The notes beneath the pieces were generated by a model. The model saw only the letters and a list, made by a program, of their open reading frames with translations, made no database searches and had not been told where the DNA came from. Shown one piece after another: positions 11,556 to 23,836 of a DNA stretch of 64,000 bases. Position numbers and translations under genes: made by a program. Source of the DNA: Raffaelea ambrosiae (Eukaryota > Ascomycota > Sordariomycetes > Ophiostomatales > Ophiostomataceae); assembly GCA_002778195.1 (NCBI GenBank), contig PCDI01000017.1, positions 138,119 to 202,118 on the forward strand. Direction: 5' to 3'. Position 1 is the first letter of the stretch, and each line of letters starts with the position of its first letter.

Positions 11556-14500
11556 TTGCTGCTGTTGCTGTTGCTGCAGCTGGAGCTGCAGCTGGCGCTC
11601 CTCCAGGGCCCGCAGCATCAGCGCCGACTTGGACCGGATGGCGCTCTGCTCGTGGCCCAGCGTGAACAGACACAGGCCCAGCAGCCGCCAGAACGGCGAC
11701 GGGTAGCCCGGGTGCTCCAGCAGCACCTGCGTCACCACCTCAAAGTAGCACTCCAGCACCCGCGGCAGCTCCGTCAGGTAGCACCGCCCGATGCTGTGCT
11801 CCAGCAGGAACGGGTGCTCCTGGTTGTGCACAATCAGGTTCGCCAGCGCATGCCGGCCAATCAGCCGGTTGCGGTCGTTGCCCGTGGTGAAGATGGACTC
11901 GATCCACGCAAACATCCGCCGCACGTCAAACTGCAGCGATGCTCCGCTCTCCGTCGTCACGCCGATCGGGCCGGCACACAGCGCCGCCATCGCGTTCAGT
12001 GCCGCCGTCCGCAGGTGCCGCTTCTCAATCTCCAGCGCCACCATCTGCGCGGCCGTGTCGGGCACCCGCGGCTGGTTGTCGATCACCGACAGGCGCCCGT
12101 TCTCGTCCCGGTGGTACATCTGGGTCTGGTTCGGCGCGAACCCGCACCACTCCTCCATCAGCGAGAACGACGACTTGCGCGCCTCAAACGTCATCCACCG
12201 CGACGGGTCCTTGGACCGGTTGATGCCCAGGTACAGCTCCTCCATCAGGCCACAGTAGTGCCGCCGCAGCTGCTGGAACTCGACGTCCATCTGCACCTCG
12301 CCGTCCAACAGGAACAGCTTGATGTCCCGCGCGTATGTCACGAGGTTGCCGAGGATCCACTCGTCGTCGTAGATCTCCGGCACCTTCAAGAAGTGTGCCG
12401 TCAGCCGGTAGACCTGCGTGATCTCCGTCCGCAGGAGGTCCATCTTCTTGTTGCGCCGCGGGCTGCTGTTGGTCCGCTGGTGGATCCGTTGCCGCGCCTC
12501 GTCGCTGCACCGCGACACGTGGCCCTGCAGCTCCTCCAGCAGCGTGCGGTAGATGTTGATGTTGATGGATCCCATGCCGGCCACGACGGCATCCCGCACG
12601 GACGTCGACGACACCGACAGCAGGGGGTTGAGGTACTTGAAGAGCGTCCGTGCCGACACGATCCTGTCGGCCGCCGACAGCTTGTTGGACCCCTTGCGGC
12701 CGTGCTGGTGCGTCGCGGACACGGCCGTCGGCGGGCTCCCCGGGTCGGCCAGTGTGGTGCAGGCAAAGACCAGGTAGAGCCGCCACTGCTCGACCAGCAG
12801 GTCGGGCTGCGTGGTGGGCGTCTGGGGGGGAAAGCGCGCGCTCCCCGGATCGGCACCGTAGTACGGGCCCCTCGACGGCTCGGAGATGATGGTGATGGTC
12901 TTGTACATCTGCAAAATGCGGTTGCAGACCAGGTCGCGGCCGATCATGACGGCAAAGAGGCACTTGTCGTTGATGACGCGGATCAGGTTCGGGAACACCT
13001 TGGGCCAGAGCGACGCGTCGTACAACACGTCGCCCGTGCAGAGCTCAATGACGGGGCCGTGGCTGCCGCTGCTCTTGAGGACGCTCTGCAAGCGGCTGCG
13101 CTCGGCCACGTTCAGAAACTCGTCGTTGAACTTCATAATCTGCGCCGATTCGTGCTCGAGAATGTCAATGACGCGCAGGTTGTCCTTCTCCTCCGTCTGC
13201 GGCTTGCCCAGCGCCGCGTCAAACTCGGTGATCAGGCGCAGGACGGTAATGGCAAAGTGCCGCACGCGGCGCGACTGGGAGCACAGGAAGAACAGCCCGT
13301 GGGCCTCGACCTGGTCGACCTCCGCCCAGATGCTCGACAGATCCAGCTTCATGCCCCGCTTGTCGGCGGCGGCCGTGCTGCTGTTGCTGTCGGCACACGT
13401 CACGTCCTTGGTCTTGCGCTGGATCTCTTCGATCCAGATCTGGAGGAGCTCGACGTACAGCCGCAGCGTGTTCTCGATGTGGTCGGCGCCCAGCATGCCG
13501 CCATCGGACATGGTCAGGTAGCGGTCGTCAAAGTTGAAAATGAACCGCGAAAAGCCCGTGGTCACCTGCTGCGCATGCGCGTGCCGTGCGATGGCCTTGA
13601 GGGAGTGTGCCGAAGACTCGGCAATGTTGGACTGGAGGTGGGCGGTGCCGGTGCACAGCAGATTGATCAGAGAGTTGAAGGGGATGTCGGAGGAGAGGCA
13701 CCGCGGCAGGGCCTGCACGGCAACGTGGAGGAGCTCGTAAAAGACCTGCTTGTGGTCGGCAGGGCTCGAGTGCTCGTCTCGTCGGGCAAACGTAAAGGAC
13801 TCGGTCATGGGCGTCTTGGGCCCCGGGCTGCTAAACTTTTCGTCCAGCGCGGCCTGTCCACCAAAGGCGTTGTCGCAGATGATGGTGATCTTGCCCAGGA
13901 TCTCGCAGAAGCGAGCGTAGTAGTCGCGCACGTTCTCGCTGAGCGCGGACGTCGCAACGGGCCGGGAGAGCTGGTCCTCCTCCTGGGTGGGTGAGTTGAC
14001 AGCGTGCAGATGAGCCCCTGCCGTCAGACGGCCGACGCCAAAGGTGCTGGCACCCGTGACGATCCCCGAGCCGTTGCCGTTGGTGGGCGAGCCGAGGGTG
14101 GGTGATGCGGGCATCCGGTCGGGCGAGACGGTCGGAGAGGCATAGCTCTGAGGGAAAGGCGGCCGGCCCTGCTCGCCCTTCTCCAGGTCAGAGATGACGG
14201 CCAGGAACGCGCGGATGCCGACGACGATCTTGTCGGGCTCAAGATTCTCGACACGCAGATCCCGGTGGGTTGTGAAGAGCTCCGCATTGATGAGGGGGAA
14301 AATGATGGCCTTGAAACAGTACTCGGGGTACCGGAAGCCAATGTAGCGGATAATCTGGATGAGAGGGTCGACCACGGCCGTGTCGGCGGCCGTGATCGAC
14401 CGCTTGGTGCTGGGGAGAACCAGTTTGAGCACCTCTTCCAGCTTCCGGATGGTGCTGGCCATGGAGTCGGTGGTCCGGTACAGATAGGTCCAGACAAGGC

Positions 14501-16609
14501 GCGAGAGCACCTGCAGACACAGAGGCTTCGAGTACCGGTCCTTCAGTCTCGCCTGCAGAGGGTACACCAGCTGCAGCCACTGCGAGCTGAAGCTCTCGGG
14601 TGGCGAGGTGCAGAGCATGGTGGCCGTGAGCGGGAAGGCCGATGACCAGTGCCGCGGCTTGGCGAACATTTGCGCCAGCCGCTGGCTGATGGTGGACAGC
14701 ACCTCGCCCCATCGCGGGCGTGTGAAGTCGCTGTTGCTGGCCGTGGCAGCGACGGGGAGCAGGAGAAGATCAAAGATGTGGCAGAAGGCCGTCTTGACCT
14801 TCTGGCCGTGGCAGCGGCCAAAGAGACGGCCCAGGCCGATCATGAACTCGCAGGACTGGTCCCAGGATTCTGGTGGCGAAATCTTCAGCCGCAGGTGCTT
14901 CATGCCGCCAAGCACCAGCTCCATCTTCTCTTCGACGTCCGCCCGGCTCGCCAGGACAGGGCTCCGCACGTTCATTTCCTGGATGGAGCGCTCGAGGTCG
15001 TTGACGAAGCGGTCGGTGACGGACTTGAAGCTGATCTCGCTCATGGCTCCCAGCAGCTGGGCGAACAGGTTCCAGTTGGCCATGCGCAGCGGCGAGGACA
15101 CGAGCTGGTCGGCGTCGGTCATCTTCAGCTGGCCAAAGATGATGGCCTCCAGCTTGTCCTCCATCTCGGGGGTGATCGAGGAGAGGCTGCTCTGGGTGAT
15201 GACTTCCAGCAGCACGCGGCACAGGACGTAGATCGAGACGGTCGACCGGCGCTCTGCTTGGGTGACGTAATCCTGCTTGACGGCGATCGAAGTCGGGTCT
15301 GTCGGCCCGTGGTGAGCGGCCCCATTCGGCATGTTGTGCGGCTCGGTGTTGCGGCGCTGGAGCGGCGTGGGTGCCAGTTGGGCGCGGGCCTGCTGCAGCT
15401 GGCTGCGGGCGTCGTTGGCTGCGTCGCTCTTGCTCTTGCGCCACAGCATCATGGAGTCTATGAGCGGCTTCGGCTTCTTCTTGGCAATGTGCCCCAGCGC
15501 CGTCAGATGCTGGTCGAACGTGGCATCGACGCCGGGGCCGCAGATCTGCTCGATGGACGGCTCGGGCTTGTAGCGGGTGCAGTCATTGAGCTTCTCCTCG
15601 GCAATGGCAATGAACTATAATAGCAGTAGGAGCTGTTGTCAGCCTTGCACGGTCGACCGCCGAGAACAGTATCTGTACCCAACGCACTGGCAGGAATACA
15701 TACCGAAGTGAAGAGCACATGGAGGGCATACTCGCCCACGGTCTTCTGGTCGTCCTTGTGGTGGCGGGAGTGGGAGTGGTGGTGCGCGTGCTCGTGGCGG
15801 TACTTGCCGCTGTGCATGCGCTCCAGCTTTCTCTGCGTGGGCGCGTGGACGCCGGTGCCGGCGGAGTCGAGGACTGATGACGTTCTCTCGGGCACGACGG
15901 GACCAGACACGCCATTGCTGTTTCCCGGCACGGCTGGCATGCCGGGCGCCTGGTTTGGCATGGCTGCCGACCCGGCAGTTGTCCCCGACATGGCGGTGGG
16001 GGCCCGTGACTTTGCGTGCGTGTTGGCAGAGGCAGAAACGGCTGCGGTGGTCGGTGCCGCGTCTGCTTCGGCTCGGGGAAAGGCAGAGGAGGGGGTTTTT
16101 GGTAGCTGTTGCTGTTGCGGCTGCTGTTGCTGTTGTTGCTGGTGGTGGTGTATCTCGGGACGCTCGGCGACTAGGGCAGCACCAGCGGCGGCAATCATCT
16201 GCGGGCTGAGAGGACTGGAGGTCGAACTGGCCAGGCTTCCATTCCGCGAGTGCTGGATGCCGTGGACGATGGACGTCTGGCGATGGTGGCCGTAGGCAGC
16301 TGCCTTGGGATCGACCAGGCGCTCGATGACTCCGCCGAGGGCCGAGCGGGAACCGGAGGCGTGCAGCTGCGGTGAGGAAGCAGCGCCGCCGGGGGAAGCT
16401 GCAGATGGCGACAGGTTTTGCTGCTGCTGCTGTTGGAGCTGCAGCTGGAGCAGCTTCTCGGCGCTGGATTCGCGGGAGTGGGTGGCTCGTTGGGAGATGG
16501 GCACGAGCCGGGGCACAGCCGGCGGGATGTCCAGCACGGCCGGGCGCAGGGTCCGGGACCACTCGTCGTCTTCGTCGTCGCTGCCGACCAGACGAGAGAC
16601 CGAGGTCAT
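7317..16609 (-). CDS. Tao3/Mor2/PAG1 (Furry) cell-morphogenesis scaffold protein
   Basis: Very large scaffold of the NDR-kinase (RAM/MOR) network, which in fungi works with the Cbk1/Orb6/COT-1 kinase in polarised growth. Two exons: 16609-15704 and 15614-7317, separated by an 89-nt intron (15703-15615, donor GTATGT, acceptor TATTATAG). The product is about 3067 residues, longer than the yeast protein because of low-complexity additions. The conserved core starts across the junction (VGEYALHVLFTS then FIAIAEEKLNDC) and continues as alpha-helical repeats. An uninterrupted tract of about 31 Gln sits near residues 1649-1679. The last 500-600 residues are disordered: Gly-rich runs, a Met-Gly repeat around residues 2643-2668, and Ser/Thr-rich repeats, as expected for a phosphoregulated tail. 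The open frame continues upstream of 16609 without an ATG to a possible TATTAG acceptor near 16695, so a further 5' exon is possible. The 3' end converges on the 5S gene. Confidence 0.92.
8515..8593 (-). repeat. Met-Gly hexanucleotide repeat in the Tao3-like tail
   Basis: On the plus strand the units read CCCATG/CCTATG repeatedly, coding on the minus strand for alternating Gly-Met with occasional Ile or Asp. It lies in the disordered C-terminal region. Confidence 0.9.
11484..11576 (-). repeat. polyglutamine-coding CAG/CAA tract
   Basis: About 31 consecutive Gln codons, a mixture of CAG and CAA, inside the Tao3-like gene. The mixed codons should slow slippage, but the tract is a candidate length polymorphism. 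Confidence 0.95.
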
Positions 16610-19600
16610 TGAAAACTTGACGGGTTCGGGGGCAGGTTCTGGCAGGGTCTGGGGCGAAGCTGTGAGGCGTCGTGGGTCAGCAACCGGTTTCTCTCTAATA
16701 ACGGACAGGCATGGAAAAGGGGGCGCTCGCGGGCCTGTCTGGCCTGTCGTCTCGGCATCTGCTCTTCTCTTTCGTGTCGCGCCTCTCCGCAGGGCCCCGT
16801 GTCCCCCTGCTCATCACACCCCCCACCAAGCTGCTTCGTGCAACAGGTGCGTCGTGTGTCACAGCAAAAGGCCATCGAGGGTGGTCCCATCCATCTCGAC
16901 GGCCAGCGCGGCACGGGAGGCGAGGCCACAACGGCGCGGCGGGACAGGCAGGCTGCACGAGCCCGGCCACAGCAGACGCCTCTGCCCGACAGACCATGCT
17001 GGTCGCAGCGCCATGTGGCCTGGTCCAGCTCCGTTGCACAACGGCTCGAGGCCCACGACAGCCGCCCCATGCTCGAGGACGGCCAAGCGGAGGCAGCAGG
17101 ACCGCAGGACAGCAGGACCGCAGGACAGCAGGACCGCAAGACAACCACAGGAGACGACCATCGCACGTAACATGTCGACTCACCCATGTTTTAACCGCCT
17201 CAATCTCTACTCTCCCATGTTCCAGCAACACAACGGCGCCGTTCTCTGTCCTTCTCTCGCTCGACTCGGGCAGGCGATGGCTTGCTTCTCGTTTCGCGTC
17301 TCGTCTCGTGCAAATCGTCGCGTCTGATGCAGGCTTCAGCAGCTCCGGAATACAGCGCAAGGGGCGCCGGCAGGTGTGGATGTGTGTTCGCTGTGCGTAG
17401 GGGCGAAGACGCAGGGTGGTCGTTTGTCGACTTTGGGGGCGCACTACTCGTGCTTAGCTGGGCGGCTGCACTGATAATTGGCGATGGCCAAGAAGGCAGA
17501 GAGAGGCGTCGACGTCAAGGAATTCAGACTGGCAGTCGCCGTCCACGCCACGGGCGCATGGTGCCAATGGCTCTCGTATCTGCAGTCTCGAAGGCTGTTT
17601 GTCGTATTGGGGTGGATGGGTTGCGTTGATGGGATTCTCTTTCCTTTTTTTTTTTTTTTGGCCACCTGCTGGACGACTCCTTCCTTTAGGATCCCTCCGC
17701 CTAGTCAACGTGTGTATGAGCGAGTAACTGTGTGTGTGAGTGGCTATTTTTCCCTTAATTTTCCCTATTTTTTTAATTGTCGCGCGTGTTGGCCACCCCT
17801 TCAACGGCAAATCCCTTTTCATGCAGGCACCAGGCCTACCCCAGCCTGCCCAATGAGAGCACTGAGACCGGGCAAGGCGGGGCAAAAGCTCTGGCTACTG
17901 GCTATTTTCGGGAGCGAAAAGGGGCAAGAGCGGTGTGCGTCCTTCCATGCTACTACGGCGCTGGCAAGAGGACCCTGGGCGGCTGTCCGCGCTGTGATTG
18001 GCCGATAGGGGCTCATAGTCCCGCTTTTTACGCCCAATAAACACCCTGCAACTGTTGTCAACTTGCCAAACCTAACTCTATCGCTCTATCGTACCAAGCA
18101 TAACGGTGTGGACACCCCAATGCTGCCCCAAGAGATCCGAAAGGACCAAAAATGCCCTATCATAGAACCATAAACCCCTCTGAAACCCTCCCAGAGCTCA
18201 AAAAAAAACCTTAACGCTCGCGTCCGTAGCCGCCGCCGGCTCACCACCCCTATTGCCGTGTGCCAGTGACGCGGCCTATGCGCTGTGCCGAAGTGTCTTT
18301 TCGATCTTCATCTCGGGATCCAGTTTTGAGCGTCATCAATTGTTTACTGGTGCATCAAGCTTGTCTGCTCGTATGCACAGTCCATTTCGCTCTCACCCTC
18401 GCTCTATGCTGACTGTGTGTGTATTATATTGACGTTGCACTTGCAAGATACGGCCGCATCTCAACAGTGACAACCACGGGCATTCTTGACTAGTACACCT
18501 ACAATAGACAGCACATCTCGGAGGCAACGCATTTTTGTACCACCGTAAGTGCCCAGATATTGGTGCAATTCGAGCACAATGCGGTTGAACACACAGGCTG
18601 CCAATCACCCATATCCATGGACGGGAAAATATTGTCAACGCCCTTTGCGAACTCAGTCCGTGTCACCGGGAGGATTTAAGAACCGCTTGCCCCAATAACA
18701 TGCGCGAACAACCCATGCTGGAGGCCACGGGAAATGTCTAAACATACATAGTAGCAAGACGCCCTGGCCAGGTTTCCGTTCTTGGCGGGAGGCGGCAGAT
18801 CGTGATACCACGAGCGATGATATTACAAGTCCTCTGTAACGGCACCATATCACTCCGTTCCGAGGCTTGATTATGCGGAACGTCGTCGCATTGCACCCGT
18901 CATGCCCTAGTGTTAGGATTGGTCGTGACCTATCCCTGGTCCTGTGACTGTATTCGTGTTTTTGATTGAGCCTCTCGCCTACCTGCGGCTAGATAGATAT
19001 TGGGGACGCCTGCGGGGTAACCTGGTCCAAGAACTGATCAAGTGTTAGGGCAAGATAACTCTGCATATATGTACGAGACATGTGGTTGGGATTGGCTTGC
19101 GAGAAGACAAGCTGCTGCTGGCAGATAACTCTGCTGGGCCGGCCGGGAATTTATCTCCTTCTGTGGATCAATTCGCTATGAAGACATACCGGACCAAGTT
19201 TCGAGAGCATATCCCAAGATCTAGGTTTCTTGCAGAAGCCCTCCTGTCAGATCTCTAGGTAGCTCTTTCCGATTGATTCTCCAGCTTGAGTTGTCTACAA
19301 AGTACATGAAAGACAAAGAGTTGGAGACTAACTATGCTGGAGTTGTGGTCACTTCCACATGCTTCAGCCACAACCCGCCTCGGCTGCCCAAAGCCCTATT
19401 GTTGTACTCCTCGCGGCCGGCATCTAAGACCACAATATCCTTACAGCCAAGCCACGTAGAAAAGGGCAGAGTTGCAATCGTCCATGTGAACAGAATCTTT
19501 TTCGAATTGTTATATTAAATCTTCTACGAGTACTCATAGAGACTTGTGAGGGGTTTCTTTTAAGAGATATGACGTAATAACTAATAACTCCGAGCCTAGA

Positions 19601-21616
19601 AAGTACGATGTATGTAGGCAGTGAGGTGAGTGAGAGTGGTGCACTCTGTTGCCTTATGTAAGATCACATCAGAGTCGCGCTGAAGTTCAGTCTGGCTGTC
19701 AGACTGGCTGCATGATACCGCCTCATACGGGCTTGCTTGTCAAGGGTGTCAGGCGAGGTGCAGACTTTGACGCAAGCTTCGAGATCAGCCTCACGGAAGC
19801 AAATGGTTATTCTCAGTGCAGAATGCGGAATCGACCTTCCGGCCAGTCGCACACGCATCTACAAAGTACACTCCGTGCAAAATGGCAGTCAGGAAAGAGG
19901 GCATTGCTGCTGTGTTACTCGTGGCAACGTCATGGCTTCGAAGTGGCTTTGGGAGACGTGAAACCTTGAAGGCCTTGCCTTTGGATGGCGGTCCGAACTA
20001 TCTGGGACCTCGCCGCTCCCACAGTCTAGATTTGGACGGAGTTTCTGTCGTACAGCATATTCACAGCCTGAGGCGCACGCGACCATGTCCTTCGGGGAAA
20101 CTTCGTAGAGGTTCTCTTAGCAGGTCAGGTCGAAAGTGGGGGCGCACGCTGCCGAACAAATGCGCGATAATGGCCATGTCTTCAGGCCAGTGTGGTAGAA
20201 GCCGACTGGACTAGCCGCACCCTCTGGCGGCGGTACTTGCGACATTCTGGCCACAACACCTCTCGGGCGAGTTCTGCCGATGCTGGCGGCGCGTCCGCCC
20301 TCCTCAGCGCCCACTTTCGCTCGGTCCGCCGCCATCTGAACCATTGACCCCATTGGGGCACACCCGAAGTGCCCTTTCCGGCCCGGAAATCAGTTCACCT
20401 TTCGATTTTGCCCTCAGCTGATCCGGACCTGCGATTGGTTCCGTGGATGGGCAGGGCTGCAGAAACTAGAAAAAGCCGAGCGGAATATTGGAGGGACTTC
20501 AGTTCCATACAGTTCGCCGGGATTCTGCCGCGCTGTGTCGTATGTCCGGTGTGTTGTGTTTGTTGTATGGTTCTTCTGGAGATGCATATCCAGGCAGACA
20601 AGATACGGTCTGCGGACTGCTCGTATGTTAGTTATGCTGTGGATGTAAGCCGTGTTTCAATTGCTGTGTCTGTCTGCGGTGCAGTCACTCGCAAAAACAG
20701 CCCCTCCAGCAGATCGACTCTGTTGTCGGCTCTGTGCGCCCGCCTGTGAGAGAGCGGGGCGGGTACGCTCTTCGCTGCGCTAATAACAACGACATACAGA
20801 AAAGGACCCAGAAAAGGCCACCTTAGCCCCATAGTCTCCAGCAGACGCGCCTGCGTCCCAGCACCCTGACATACCTCACTTGACTACCGCTATGCCCCGA
20901 TGTTGGGCGCCGGTGACGGACCACAGCCCACCACAGCCCACCATTGCCCACCATTGCCCGCCAAAACAGGCAAGAGCCATGGCCGTCTTTGGCTTGTGAA
21001 ATTCCTCCAACATTTTCGCATTCGGGTTCTTCATTCCCTCGCTTCCCCAACTCTTCTTCCTGCTGCTCCTGCTCCCCTTCCTCTCCTCCACCTCTACCCG
21101 CACGCCGTCCCTTTCCGCTCCTTGTCTTCTACTGCGATCCTCGCTCGTCGTTCTCTTTCAGGCTTCTTCATTTCCTATTTCTGCTCTTCCTCGCATCCTC
21201 TCCTTCCTGTCCGTTCTCTCCAAATTCAACCCCACTGCGCGGTGCATGCCAGCCTTTCCTGCGCTCACGACACATCGCGAACCGCACTCTCTCGGTCTTG
21301 GCCCGGTTTAGCTGCAGACGCAAACGAAAGACCGCCTCTCCCCGCTCGTCGCTGCTCGCTGCGCAGCTGCCGGACCTTACCCGGCACTCCGTCTTGTTTG
21401 GGCAGGCGGTGTAAGCGCACACAACCTGCAAAAAAGAGGTTGACATAAGGAAGCCCTCTTGGGGAAGAGCGGGCCGCACAAGAAACGAAATCCTGCGACA
21501 AAACATAACCAGCTGTTGCGTCGCCTCGTAACTTCTCCCTCTCTCTCTCTTCTCTGTCTCCTCCCCCGTAGCAAACAGCGCCCGTCTCTGTCCCCGCCGC
21601 TGGCGTCGCTGCAATC
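16610..21616. other. 5 kb gene-free divergent interval
   Basis: This lies between the start of the Tao3-like gene (minus) and P450 reductase (plus), so both promoters are inside it. I find no open frame with domain content. 16610-18060 is GC-rich and contains a short tandem repeat. About 18060-19700 is more AT-rich with scattered stops in all frames and could be old repeat sequence. 20370-21616 becomes C/T-rich toward the reductase start and is probably its leader; a small GCCCACCA-type repeat occurs near 20923-20965. Confidence 0.6.
17095..17142. repeat. 16-bp tandem repeat, 3 copies
   Basis: Three contiguous copies of AGCAGGACCGCAGGAC at 17095-17110, 17111-17126 and 17127-17142; the third differs by one base (CAAGAC). 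Confidence 0.95.
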
Positions 21617-23836
21617 ATGGCCGAGCTAGACACTCTGGACATCGTCGTCCTGGCCGTCATCCTCCTGGGCACCCTTGCCTACTTCACCAAGGGCAAGCTC
21701 TGGGGAGTGGCCAAGGACCCCTATGGTGCCTCGTTCGCCAATGCCAATTCTCTCAAGTCCAACAAGACGCGCGACATCGTCGAGGCCATGGAGGAGTCCG
21801 GCAAGAACTGCGTCGTCTTCTACGGCTCGCAGACCGGCACCGCCGAGGACTACGCCTCGCGTCTGGCCAAGGAGGGCAAGAGCCGCTTCGGCCTCGAGAC
21901 CATGGTGGCCGACCTCGAGGAGTACGACTATGAGAGCCTGGACGCGCTGCCCAGCGACAAGATCGCCATATTCGTTCTGGCCACGTATGGCGAGGGCGAG
22001 CCCACCGACAACGCCGTCGAGTTCTTCGAGTTCCTGACCGGCGAGGACGTTGCCTTCTCGCAGTCGAACGATCCGCCTCTGGACAACCTCAACTTTGTCG
22101 CCTTTGGCCTTGGCAACAACACCTACGAGCACTACAACCTGATGGTCCGCAACGTCACCAAGACCCTCGAGAAGCTCGGTGCCCACCGCATCGGCGAGGC
22201 TGGCGAGGGTGACGACGGCGCCGGCACCATGGAGGAGGACTTCCTGGCCTGGAAGGACCCCATGTGGGCCGCCGTGGCCGAAAAGCTGGGCCTGGAAGAG
22301 CGCGAGGCTGTCTACGAGCCCATCTTCGGCATCACCGAGCAGGTCGCCCTGACCACCGACTCCAACGAGGTCTACCTGGGCGAGCCCAACAAGATGCACC
22401 TCGACAGCACTGCCAAGGGCCCCTTCAACGCCCATAACCCTTACGTTGCGCCCATCGACGAGTCCTACGAGCTCTTCACGGTCAAGGACCGCAACTGCCT
22501 GCACATCGAGGTCGACGTCAGCGGCTCCAACCTCACCTACCAGACTGGTGACCACATCGCCATCTGGCCCAGCAACCCGGGCGCCGAAGTCGATCGCTTC
22601 CTCGATATCCTCGGCCTCACCGACCGCCGCGACGAGGTTGTCAGCGTCAAGGCCCTCGAACCCACTGCCAAGGTCCCCTTCCCGACTCCGACCACCTTCG
22701 ACGCCATTGTGCGCTACCACATGGAGATCTGCTCCCCTGTGTCTCGCCAGTTCATCGCTACGCTGGCCGCCTTTGCGCCTGATGAGGCCACCAAAGCCGA
22801 GATGGTTAAGCTTGGCAGCGACAAGGACTACTTCCATGAGAAGGTCACCACCCACTACCTCAATATCGCCCGCGCGCTCGACCGCGTCTCCAATGGCCAG
22901 AAGTGGTCCAACATCCCCTTCTCCGCCTTCATCGAAGGTGTCACCAAGCTGCAGCCCCGCTACTACTCCATCTCGTCGTCCTCTCTCGTCCAGCCCAAGA
23001 AGATCTCCATCACCGCCGTCGTCGAGACCCAGGTCGTCCCTGGCCGCGAGGATCCCTTCCATGGCGTCACCACCAACTACCTCCTGGCCCTCAAGCAGAA
23101 GCAGAATGGCGACGCCATCGAACCCTTCAACCAGACCTACCAGATCGACGGCCCCCGCAACAAGTACGATGGTGTCCGGGTCCCCGTGCACGTCCGCCAC
23201 TCCAACTTCAAGCTGCCTTCCGACCCGTCCAAGCCGATCATTCTTATCGGCCCCGGTACCGGCATTGCTCCCTTCCGCGCCTTTGTGCAAGAACGCGCCA
23301 AGCAGGCCGCCGACGGCGAGAATGTTGGCCAGACTCTGCTCTTCTTCGGCTGCCGGAGACAGAATGAGGACTTTTTGTACAAGAACGAGTGGGAGGTAAG
23401 TTTTTTGGCTCTTTTTTTTTCCATTTTTCTCTTCTGCCCACCAGCCCAGTGCTAACAAACAGCAGGAATACAAGAAGGTTCTTGGCGACAAGTTCGAGCT
23501 TGTCACCGCCTTCTCCCGTGAGGGCCCCAAGAAGGTCTACGTCCAGCACCGTCTAAAGGAGCGTTCCCAAGAGGTCAACAAGCTTCTGCAGGACAAGGCC
23601 TACATCTACGTGTGCGGTGATGCTGCCAATATGGCCCGTGAGGTGAACACCGTGCTAGGCCAGATCATGGCCAACGAGCGTGGCATTTCTGAAGCCAAGG
23701 CTGAGGAGATTGTCAAGAACATGCGCGCATCCAACCAGTACCAGGTACGTACCGTTGGCTCTATCCCCAATTCCTATTGTTTGTTTCCTCATGTCGCTGA
23801 CCACGTTTGCACCTACAGGAGGATGTCTGGTCGTGA
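21617..23836 (+). CDS. NADPH-cytochrome P450 reductase
   Basis: Membrane-anchored diflavin reductase of the ER that passes electrons from NADPH through FAD and FMN to cytochromes P450, including those of sterol synthesis. Exons 21617-23395, 23466-23744 and 23819-23836 give 691 residues, normal for fungal CPR. Residues about 9-23 form an N-terminal membrane anchor (IVVLAVILLGTLAYF). The FMN-binding flavodoxin motif is VVFYGSQTGTAEDYASRL (from about residue 66), the FAD motif is PRYYSISSSS (about 445), and the NADPH motif is IGPGTGIAPFRAF (about 544), with YVCGDAANMAREV near the end. The last exon is only 18 nt and encodes EDVWS; the penultimate-type Trp is the residue that stacks on FAD in this family, so correct splicing of the last intron matters. 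Intron 1 ends in a tandem AACAGCAG acceptor; I chose the downstream one to give EWEEYKKV. Flanked by long gene-free DNA on both sides. Confidence 0.96.

Noticed and set aside
8847..13994. 1715-codon open frame on the plus strand opposite the Tao3-like gene
   Set aside because: It is the antisense shadow of a GC3-rich gene. The translation is rich in His, Gln, Arg, Leu and Val, with no family motif, while the minus strand has clear homology features throughout.
17478..18008. 176-codon plus-strand frame in the 5 kb gap
   Set aside because: Runs through a poly-T stretch giving a Phe block; no domain.
18912..19299. Possible solo LTR beginning TGTTAGG and ending CTACA
   Set aside because: No matching target-site duplication, no second copy in the window, and no internal retroelement remnants.
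21626..23530. 634-codon minus-strand open frame opposite P450 reductase
   Set aside because: Antisense shadow; composition dominated by Val, Gly, Leu and Asp, no motif.
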